From assembly GCF_032452875.1 (NCBI RefSeq), contig NC_083870.1:2728001-2792000 (forward strand): DNA of 64,000 nucleotides, given 5' to 3'. A program made the translations under genes and the position numbers. Below, piece by piece: positions 55,821-64,000 of the stretch (position 1 is its first letter; each line of letters opens with the position of its first letter). The notes under the pieces were generated by a model. That model searched no databases. It had not been told where the DNA came from and worked only from the letters and a program-made list of their open reading frames with translations. The stretch is from Bos javanicus (taxonomy: Eukaryota > Chordata > Mammalia > Artiodactyla > Bovidae).

Positions 55821-55986
55821 ATTCCCATCTGGAGACCCAGAGGAAAGCAGAATTGGCCTTTTCTTTGGGAACAATGGGCTTCCCTGGTGGTTCAGGTGGT
55901 TCAGTTATTCCCATCTGGAGACCCAGAGGAAAGCAGAATTGGCCTTTTCTTTGGGAACAATGGGCTTCCCTGGGGGTTCAGATGGA
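55821..55986 (+). repeat. Tandem duplication of 86 bp with SINE head pieces
   Basis: 55821-55906 repeats at 55907-55986 with two changes in about 80 bp, the first 66 bp being identical. Each unit ends with a Bov-tA-like head (gggcttccctggtgg / gggcttccctggggg) that lacks the SINE body and 3' tail. Confidence 0.93.
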
Positions 55987-56039
55987 AAAGATTCTTACTG
56001 CGGACAATAACTCAGACCTCAGGAATATCTGCATTATTT

Positions 56040-56305
56040 GAATAAGTCCATCACACACCTAAATAAATGGCAGCCCTGTTCTGGGTACAAAGAACAACTG
56101 GACATAGACCCTGCCTCCAGGATGTTTCCACTCTGAAGGAGACAGACGTGTAGGTTCATCGGGACACAGTGGGAGATGAGGTCAGACCATGGAGAACTTT
56201 GGGAGCCTCATTAAGGAGCCTGTTCTTCATGCTGTAGCTGACAGGGAGCCACTGAAGTGTTTTGAAAAGAGGAGTGCTTTGCTTAGTTTTTCATTTTCAA
56301 AAGGA
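56040..56305 (-). mobile_element. L2 LINE fragment
   Basis: Minus strand: 'aaataaatggcagccctgttctgggtac', 'gaccctgcctccaggatgtttccactctg', 'gctgacagggagccactgaagtgttttgaaaagaggag'. Confidence 0.75.
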
Positions 56306-57195
56306 CTCTCAAAGGGGATTCTTAGGAAGATGGCTGACGTGGACTCGTCTTGGAGGTCCCCAGCCTCCCTTGACCATGAGCTCCACCTCCCTTGCCTCCA
56401 CCAGCTGGACCAGGTGCATCTGCCAGGCTCTCATGCTACGCTTGGACTTGTCCCTGTGACAGCACTCGTCCTCACGTAGGGCTGCCTGTTCTCCTGTCGT
56501 GTCCCTCACTAGAACAGCAGACACTAACTTATGTGTCTTGTTCTATCCCAGTGTCCAGCACACAGCCTGGGACACTGCTGCTACTCACTAACTGTACACA
56601 TATTTTTTTTTAACAAATGTCAGATGGAATGATTGCAGTAGCACAAGAGAGACAAAATCAGGGTCTGGGTGAACTAGAGCCACGACAGCAGGAGGATGGA
56701 AGGAAGGAGAGGACTTGCAAGATGGTGGGCAGTCCTGTAGTGGTCCGTGCTCCTGGCAACCTGCAGGGCAGTGGGGGGATGCAGCAGCCCTCTGCCTCCT
56801 GTCCCTGTCCTGCTTTTCCCTTTTGGAAAGCGAGGTTTTCACACCTCCTCCCACAGATGTTATGGAGATGAAAAGAGTGTGTAACATGGCAGCTGACCGC
56901 CCCCCAGTGTGATGTGTGATGCTGGGCTTCCTGTGTCCTCTGTGTCATGGTCTCTGGACCCATAGGAGCTGAGCAAAAGAGAGGCACAGTTTGAAGTCAG
57001 TAAAAGTTCAGTTTTCTACCTGTTACTCCTCCCTCTGTGTTCAAGAGAGCAGCCACTGTCCTAGCAAGACCACATCAACCAAACAGACATCTCTGTCTCT
57101 CATAGGCCACTGGATTCTCTGGCCTCAACAGTCAGTCTTTTCTAAAAGATGACAGATCTACACCAAAATCAATTAAGAAAAATCCCAGCCACTTT
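56306..57195. other. Unassigned DNA
   Basis: 56505-56590 may be an L2 end (ttctatcccagtgtccagcacacagcctggg) on the plus strand. The rest is unique-looking, with frames on both strands and no domain. Confidence 0.4.
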
Positions 57196-57199
57196 GTGA

Positions 57200-57372
57200 G
57201 TGATGAATAAATGAACAAATGGCCTTTGGCCTGAGCTCTGTTATTTACTTTGATTCAGGGTACCCTCTCTGAACCTCAGTGTCCCAACCTCTAAATGGGC
57301 ATTAGACTATGTTCTGCAGTTTGTTTCAAGGACTCAGTTAGATAACACATGTGTGAGCACCTCAAAAATTCT
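57200..57372 (+). mobile_element. MIR SINE
   Basis: Plus strand, diverged: 'gggtaccctctctgaacctcagtgtcccaacctctaaatgggcattag', then 'caaggactcagttagataacacatgtgtgagcac'. Confidence 0.7.
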
Positions 57373-58110
57373 AATGTGCATTAGAAATGCCTTTTTATAC
57401 CATATATCTTATTCCCCAATGGTCCCCAACATAGAGTGAGCACAGAGTGGGCCTTTGCCTGAATATTAAGAGCATAAACGATGTCGCTTTGATTTACTTA
57501 CTGCCCTGCATCTTGTTACTTAAAGAGTCTGCACGCCAACAAGCATCCTCAGGGTGATGAATCTCGGGACGGTAGGGGGTGTTACAGGATACGATGGGCT
57601 GCCTCCTTTTGGCCTGTTTGACCTTCTTTGGATTATATATTTGGATCCTGACACAGCTCCTGCCAGAGGTGGCATCTTCCCCCAGCTTCCCCATCTTGCA
57701 TGGCAGAGCTGAAGTTTCACAGTGGCTCTCATCTGCGTGCAGGCCCCACTCCCTACTGCCCACCCCCAGAAGACCCTCTGTACCAGGAAACACCAGCTCA
57801 TTTCTGTGCTGGGCTGTTCACGGAAACACACTTGAGTGTGGGTGCACCAGGCTGTTCAAGGAAACACTCTTGAGTATAAATGCACAGAGACCAGCTAGAA
57901 CAACACAGCAGGGCCAGAGTCTTTCTGAAGCAAGGACAGCGGGCCTGCCTGCTGGAGGAAATAAATGGGATTCTTGGATTCCTGGTGTCACATCAACAAC
58001 CCAGGGCTTCAGCCTGATTTGTTTTGTCAGATTCCTCTTTTAAAATGCAAGTACGCTTTAAAATGCAAAACTCCTAATGGTCATTCACACCCTGATGAAA
58101 ATGAGTCTTG
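57373..58110. other. Unassigned DNA
   Basis: A 154-codon plus frame (57579-58043) lies opposite minus frames. No recognisable domain. A short near-duplicate (aggctgttcaaggaaacac / gggctgttcacggaaacac) occurs at 57812-57870. Confidence 0.35.
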
Positions 58111-58114
58111 TTAT

Positions 58115-58262
58115 ATATTTAACTGCTAACATTTACAAAGCTCTCCTTGTGTTCTCTCACCACACATTTCCTGTATCTTCACAACTGTGATGGGCCGATT
58201 AGCTAGCTCTGCTTCACAGCTGAGGACACCAAAACTGGAGTGCTAAAGTCATCTGAACATAT
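58115..58262 (-). mobile_element. MIR SINE, diverged
   Basis: 'acatttacaaagctctccttgtg', 'tgtatcttcacaactgtgatggg', 'gcttcacagctgaggacaccaaaactgg'. Confidence 0.65.
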
Positions 58263-58689
58263 AGGTACAAATAGGAGAGATGGAATTTCAAATCCAGCTT
58301 TCCCCTTCCCCCTCCCCGACCCCTACTTGTCTCCTGTCTCCAAGGAAACCTGTTGGGGGGCAGGACCCTGATGGGGAAGGGCTGTGAGTCCAGAGCGCAC
58401 AGAAGGGGAATCCTGTCTGAGTACAGCAAAGCGGTCCGGAGGCTCATCATGAGAGTCAGCTTGCTCATCTGCTGCCCACCCACCCACACCCACCCCCACA
58501 CCTGGACCAGGACAGGGCGTGCAGCGTCTGCGGGCCAGTGACTATCTTCGGGCTCAATAGCCTGATGAATGATAGTAAGTTTCTGTAGTCTTATTTTTTA
58601 ATTAAGAAGCATGTTTGTTTTTAATCTCTCATCTCTCTAATTTAGCCATGTACATTTAACGATGTACTTTGAGTGGACTTCCCAAGAAC

Positions 58690-58892
58690 GCAGTCTAATG
58701 GTTTCATGTCTCAGCTCTGGCGCACATTAGTGACTTTGGTTAAATTACATACCCTGTCTGGGCCTCACTTTGCACATCTATAAAATAGGGGTAGCCTAGT
58801 CTGTGCTTTTTGGTGCTGTTGCAAAGATGAAATGAGGTGACTATATAGAATTCTTAGCATGGGGTCTGGCATATAAGGAAGTACTCCCAGAA
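58690..58892 (+). mobile_element. MIR SINE
   Basis: Plus strand: 'tgactttggttaaattacataccctgtctgggcctcactttgcacatctataaaataggggtagc', 'aaagatgaaatgaggtg', 'cttagcatggggtctggcatataagg'. Confidence 0.82.
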
Positions 58893-59261
58893 TGGTAGAC
58901 GGTCCAGGGCCTTGTTGTCAAATCCCCGTCCTTCTTGATTTGAAGAATCAAGGAGCTCAAACAATACCTGCCTCTTGGGGTGACGGAGCACCTACTGTAT
59001 TTTAGCTGCTTCTTGAACGGTGAGCCATCTGCAGAGGAGTGGGACATTGGTGTGTGCTCTGCTCTTCAGGGAAATCCACGAATTAACATCTCCCTCAGGA
59101 CTTTTCCTCAGGTACATCACTGAGGCAGTGCCGTGCGTGCTGAGGGCTGGGAGCTTGGTCTGACAACATTTAAAGGAGGATTATGAGGGAAGCTACCCTT
59201 TTGGGTTCCAGAGGTTTCTGTCCAAGGTAATTCAGATTGTTGACCTAAGCAAGAGCTCTGG

Positions 59262-59460
59262 TTAGTGCTTAACAGACATAGAGAACAGATTTGCGGTTGC
59301 CAAGTTGGAGGGATGTGGGAGAGGAAATGGATTGGGAGTTTGGATTAGCAGATGCAAACTATTGTATATAGGATGGATAAATAACAAGGTCCTACTGTAC
59401 AGCACAGGGAACTCTATTCAGTATCTTGTAATAAACCATAATGGAAAAGACAAAAATAAA
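59262..59460 (+). mobile_element. LINE-1 3' untranslated fragment
   Basis: Sense L1: 'agcagatgcaaactattgtatata', 'aacaaggtcctactgtacagcacaggg', 'taataaaccataatggaaaagac'. The very last part of the usual 3' end is missing; it ends in an A-rich stretch. Confidence 0.85.
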
Positions 59461-59470
59461 CTGGGTGAAG

Positions 59471-59698
59471 TGAGGTGAAGATTGGGCTTCAGTGGTGAGG
59501 TGGCTCAGTGGTAACAGAATCCACCTGCTGATGCAGGAGACACAGGTTCGATCCCTAGGTCAAGAAGATCCCCAGAGGAGGAAATGACAGTCCACTCTAG
59601 TGTTCTTGACTGGAGAATCCCATGGACAGAGGAGCCTGGCGGGTCCCAGGCCATAGCCACAAAGAGTCGGACATGAGCACACACAAATGAGGTGAAGA
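59471..59698 (+). mobile_element. Bov-tA SINE with 11-bp target-site duplication
   Basis: Nearly full-length plus-strand copy with B-box-like ggttcgatccc at 59545-59555 and body to 'aaagagtcggacatgagcac'. tgaggtgaaga flanks it exactly (59471-59481 and 59688-59698). Confidence 0.93.
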
Positions 59699-61890
59699 AC
59701 AAAAGAGAAGAAATAGGCTGGACTCCATAGAACCCTGCTCTGGGCTTGGGCCTGTATTTTCCCTTGACCTTTCTCTCTGTTTTGTGTCTGTCCAGGGACT
59801 GGGGTTGTGAGTATGATTGTAATAGAAATGTGATAAATAAGAAAGTTAATCTCTAGTAAGTCTATTCTGGAGAAGGAATGACTAAGCTGAAAGAGGATTG
59901 TAGACAGAGCCAGTGGGGAGATACACCCCAAGAATTTAGACAGAAGCAGCAACGCCAGAGACCTGGCTGCTTCTGGAAACAAGATTACAGAATATAACCA
60001 GGGAAGTTCATAGTGCTGAGTAATGATTCCTGATGTTAATCAAGTCTCTGAGAACCAGGATCATGCAACTTACTGAATTCAATTTATATTCTCTTAGGCA
60101 AAATCACTATGACCTGGATAGAAATTTAGCCAGAGAGCATTAAAAACTGGAAAGCCACAGGTAATGAATTAGCCTCTGGGAAACCAGGAGCCCTACTTTC
60201 TGGCTGGTTATGTTTTAAATATTGTAGGAAATTAGATAATTGAGCATTTCCCAAATACTTACTATGTATTAAGAACTGTACTTCGAATAACCTGCATTCA
60301 CTGGATCCCCTCTAAAGGCCCTGTGCGGGAGGCATCCTGGTTTAGTAAGCACTTGACAATTTTCTGTTATAAAGACATATTCTGGGACCTTGTGGTTTGG
60401 CTTTTCTCCCACTTTGGGTGGCCAAAAAGACGGCAATTCCTAGTTATTTGTAACTACAGGAAGAGACAGATTACATTTCCAGAACAAACTGTAGGTACAT
60501 CAGAGACTGTACATGAACCACAGTCAGTGTGTCCTTGTTGGATGACAGCTATTCTAGCCTCTGTTACAAGTTGTCCTGTACTTGTCTGAGACTTCTGGTT
60601 TTCTGTCTGCATTGATGAGATCATCATGTCAGGCATCTTGACTTGACAATCAAGCTCTGAATGCAGAGGCCCATTTACTGGGGTGCAGAGTACAAACGTA
60701 ACACCCAGTATAATCTTATCCTTCCTATTTCTGCCCATAAGTGCTGGAAAGAGTACCTACTTTTAACAAACCTCCTAATATGGAAGGAGCAGATGCACTG
60801 AAAGGCGCATTCTCTGGACTGATCTCAGCCGCTTAAATCCCACAGTTGCTTGATCCAGGGGACATATGAAAGAGAAGCGTCAGGTCCAGACCAGCATTTT
60901 CAAGGTGGTCAGGAGACCCTTATCGACAGTGATCCCATCTGTTGTCTTCACGAAGAGGCTTAATTCTTTCCACTCTCCAGCTGTGATCATCAAAGACAGC
61001 TCATCCTGGTCACTGGTTTCACACAGCTATGGTGTCCTTCTTCATGCTTGCTCAGCAGGGACCTTTCAGGTTTCTTGGTCATTCCTGTCGACACTTGTAG
61101 GGCACAGGACCTCTCAAAGCCTGATGGTATAGTGCCAGCCCAAGCTCACAACTGTAACTTTTTAATTCTCAGTATTGTAAGCAAAGAAGCTGGAGGCTCA
61201 GAGCTGATGCCTGTCCCAGGCCATGCCATCCCATACCTTCTGCCTTGCTCCTCACAAGTCCAGGCGTGCTCAGCTTCCTGGAGCTCTGCCCAACAAGATA
61301 GCAGAAGCTGAATCTTTCATAGTTGAGGGCCACAGGCTCTGCTTTCCCAAAGCAGAGGAGTCCCCAACTTTGTGGAATCTGAAGTGCCTGATGCCCACCT
61401 AGCCAGCAGCCAGTGTGCTCAGGGTGGGCTCAGAGCATCAGTGACCAGCAGGCAAGAAAGGAGCAGGGAAGGTCACTGTTCGCTGGGATTTGGCCGCTCA
61501 TGGGAGGAAAAGCCAGCCATTGCTCACCGCTTACCTTGGCCTCAGCCACAGGAAGAAAAGATAATGAATAATGTCCAAAACAGCAGAAGTAAGACAGCAG
61601 TTACAGTCTCTTACTGCCTGACTCTTCAAAGGTGCCCAGCTGTGCTGAGGAAGGATGTGAAGTCAGGATTTCATGATACCCAGGGTCAGGGCCAGAGAAA
61701 AATCCTGCTCTTTTCCTTTTGAAGACAGCTCTTCATTGTCTCTTGATCCTAGGACTCCAGCCTGGTTTCCCTGGTGACTAGACTGGCTTCCAGAGGCAGA
61801 GGTCAGGGTGCAGTAAGATGCAGGAAGACCTGCCGTGATGGGTGTTCAGGACAGGAAGGCCAACTGGGTGAAAAGAGGATGAGAACACTG
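59699..61890. other. Mostly unassigned DNA
   Basis: 60240-60300 is a short minus-strand MIR-like end (cccaaatacttactatgtattaagaactgtac). Otherwise no repeat or gene. Frames at 59560-59982 (minus) extend out of the SINE. Confidence 0.4.
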
Positions 61891-61894
61891 GAGC

Positions 61895-62045
61895 AGTCCT
61901 CTCTGGTAACTTCAGGGCAGCCGGAGATATTCTTCTCCTTAGTCCTCATCTTGGATGATGAAACTGAACCAGCTAAGCAGCTAAGTAACCTGCCCTAGGT
62001 CACATGGGAAGGACACTGTAGAACCAGGAATTAGATCTATCATGG
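61895..62045 (-). mobile_element. MIR SINE
   Basis: Minus strand: 'cttggatgatgaaactgaaccagctaagcagctaagtaacctgccctaggtcacatggg', then 'agaaccaggaattag'. Confidence 0.75.
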
Positions 62046-63625
62046 AGTGACTTTTCCTTGTTTCCAAAGAAAATGCTGCCACTGAGCAGCCATCAGGAAG
62101 CTGAGTGCTTACAGTTGCTTCTCTTGGAGAAGAGACAGGTGTACAGTGAGGTGCATGGGGGGCTGTTAGGGCTGGCCAGTGGGGTGAGCTTCTGGCCCAC
62201 AGGTGGGAGTAGACCCACCTCACTGCCCCTGCCAGACCTGCCAGTCCACCTGCTGGCCAGTGGCCAGTCATCCCCAGCAGTCTCTCCTGGGTAACAAGCA
62301 ACAGGGACCCAGAGGAAAGCTGGAGGTCCAGACTTATGTTCTTCCCACCAGTCAGAACAAGTCAGGATAAAAACTTGCTGAGAGCAGCAGAGAGTCTCCT
62401 GGGATGACTGGCAATTTGAGTTTCTTAGAGACAGACACTGCTGGTACCAGACGTCATTTTAAGCTAAAAGCCTATGGTTATGTTGCATAGCTGATCTTCT
62501 TTATTTACTCTAACCCGTAATCCAGAAGCCGCTCTAGATTGAATGTGGGCCGTTAAGCATTCCTGTGAGAACCACAGCTCAGTATTTTTAGGTGTTGTCA
62601 TTGCCAGCTGGGGAATTACCTTTCTGTCTGCAGCTTGTACATTTAAGGTCTGATCATCTCTGTGCTTCTTCTAACCATCACCAGTCCGCGGGAGTCAGCG
62701 CCTTGCTCCTCTCTGCTGGTGGAGTGTCTCCACCCACAAGGGTTCCCGATTCCCTCCCCTGCTCCAGCCCCGGAGGCCTCTCTGGAGAGGGTCTGTGCCT
62801 CACTAACTGTATCTATCACTTGGGCAATGCGCTGCCTGTTTCCCCCCGCCTCTGTCTTGGCTGGGGTGACGAGAGGGATGACTAGGGGTTGCTCAGGGTC
62901 CCCAGGGGCTCAAGAGTTGTGGGGCAGAGGCAGGGAGTGAGGATTCTCTGCCAGGGCCTTGCCCAGCAGTCTGTGCTGGAGGCTCCAGCTGTACCTCTCC
63001 TACTGAAAATGCTCGTGGTGGCCTTCCTTCCCATGAAGTCCCTACCTCCCATCTCCTGAGAGCCCCTGACAGCCCCTGACAGCCCCTGCTGCCCCATCAG
63101 AAAGCTATAAAGTGCACCCATGCCCCTGATGTGCCTGAACCTCGGGCCAGCATGGGGCCAGCCTCTGTGTGTGTTCTGACTCCTCCCTCTCCACGAGCTC
63201 TCCTGCCTGCCTGGTCTGGCTCCAGGCCCACTGGCCACTTGGACTGCCGCCTCTACCTGCCTCTCTGGCTTTTATTTAAACTGTCCAGATGCCTCCCGTT
63301 TACCCTGGTCTCCACCTCTGCATTCCTCCGGGCCTGGCCTGCCACTGCAGAGGGGCTGAGACAGAGGGAGAAGCCTGTGCACTGAGCTTGCCACACTCAA
63401 AGGAAAGGAAACTGCCACCACAGGGCCTGGCAAGCCCTTGGAGAATGGGAAAACACAGCCACCTGAGGCCCGGCCGCCCGAGCCCCCAGGTGTGTGGCAG
63501 CCTTGCTCCTGCAGGGTCCTAAGGGCAGGTGCAGATGGACAGAGGTCTTCTGCCTAATGAGGAGGGCAAGCATCTTGCCTACCAGCTCGGCCACCTCTGA
63601 CTCACCAGCTCCTTGAGCTTGCGTT
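62046..63625. other. Unassigned GC-richer DNA
   Basis: A short tandem repeat of a 10-bp unit (agcccctgac) lies at 63060-63089. Overlapping frames occur on both strands. No domain, exon or named repeat is supported. Confidence 0.4.
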
Positions 63626-63627
63626 CT

Positions 63628-63762
63628 TATATATTGAATGGCTCTAACAATACCCACTGTGCAGAAGCATGGTTCTCAGTACTAAGGGAAGAAACGTCTG
63701 TAAAATGCTCTTCACCCTCTGGCACGTCACAGGTGCATAAACCACAGTAACGAGTACACTCG
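63628..63762 (+). mobile_element. MIR SINE 3' part
   Basis: 'ggctctaacaatacccactgtgcagaagcatgg', 'ctgtaaaatgctcttcaccctctggcacgtcacaggtgcataa' keep the order of a plus-strand MIR end. Confidence 0.6.
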
Positions 63763-64000
63763 TATTACTGTCACTGCAACAGAAGCCTTCCCTTGTCCCT
63801 CCCCTGCACTTCTCAGCTTCAGGTGGCCCCAACCAACCTCCTCTCCTCTCAGGGCTCCTCCCAGAATATGTGACCATTTCAATTCATAGCAGCATCCATA
63901 CGGGGCCAGATGTTCACTTCAGAAGAATTAAGGCACGTTCTGTCCCCGTATCTACAGGACACTCCTGCCCCGTCAGCCTTCTAGCTAAAGTACAAACCGT
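63763..64000. other. Unassigned DNA
   Basis: No repeat or gene recognised at the window edge. Confidence 0.4.

Noticed and set aside
1..64000. Search for endogenous retrovirus genes, CRISPR arrays, rRNA, snRNA or a novel multi-gene system
   Set aside because: No LTR pair, retroviral domain, spaced repeat array or structured RNA was recognised. The window reads as retroposon-rich non-coding ruminant DNA.

Overview
The window looks like a stretch of nuclear genome from a ruminant, most likely a bovid. It carries the lineage-typical retroposons side by side: BovB (RTE-type LINE, tail unit GAACT/CTGAACTG), many tRNA-Glu-derived Bov-tA SINEs, one dimeric Bov-A2 SINE, and one CHR-type SINE shared by cetaceans and ruminants. 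Underneath lies the usual old mammalian layer of MIR, MIR3, L2, L1 and hAT/Charlie-type DNA transposons. The sequence alone does not separate cattle, sheep, goat or a relative.

I find no protein-coding gene that I can support, and no rRNA, tRNA, CRISPR or prokaryotic feature. The region reads as intergenic or deep-intronic DNA. The only long open frames with a recognisable product are decayed retrotransposon frames. The best is a 257-codon BovB reverse transcriptase segment (36497-37270) with its catalytic motifs readable. One unique-sequence block (40104-40333, +) is bounded by good-looking splice signals and is listed as a low-confidence exon candidate.

Layout. 1-12.8 kb: mostly unique or GC-rich DNA with scattered L1, L2, MIR and two Bov-tA copies. 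12.8-17.2 kb: a 3'-end BovB on the minus strand, a MIR split by a Bov-tA, and a long internally deleted BovB on the plus strand. 17.2-28.6 kb: mixed L2 and MIR with nested Bov-tA and BovB insertions, and a pair of related 210-270 bp segments. 28.6-35.3 kb: repeat-poor DNA plus a 1.4 kb unassigned block and an MER5A-like element. 35.6-38 kb: BovB, Bov-A2 and Bov-tA in a row. 38-46 kb: L2, MIR and a 5'-inverted L1. 46.2-46.7 kb: a large inverted repeat. 48-55 kb: layered insertions, including a four-step nest at 49.5-50.3 kb, a second minus-strand BovB, and a composite Bov-tA dimer. 55-64 kb: a recent 86-bp tandem duplication, MIR, L1, one Bov-tA, then mainly unique GC-richer DNA.

The interest is in insertion biology rather than gene function. 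Many elements keep readable target-site duplications, so the order of events can be rebuilt. Several are odd: long flanking repeats of 38 and about 50 bp, a twin-primed L1, an internally deleted BovB, a BovB/Bov-A2 fusion point, a SINE dimer moved as one unit, and SINE pieces lacking their 3' ends. Repeat family names come from recalled consensus features and were not checked against a database.
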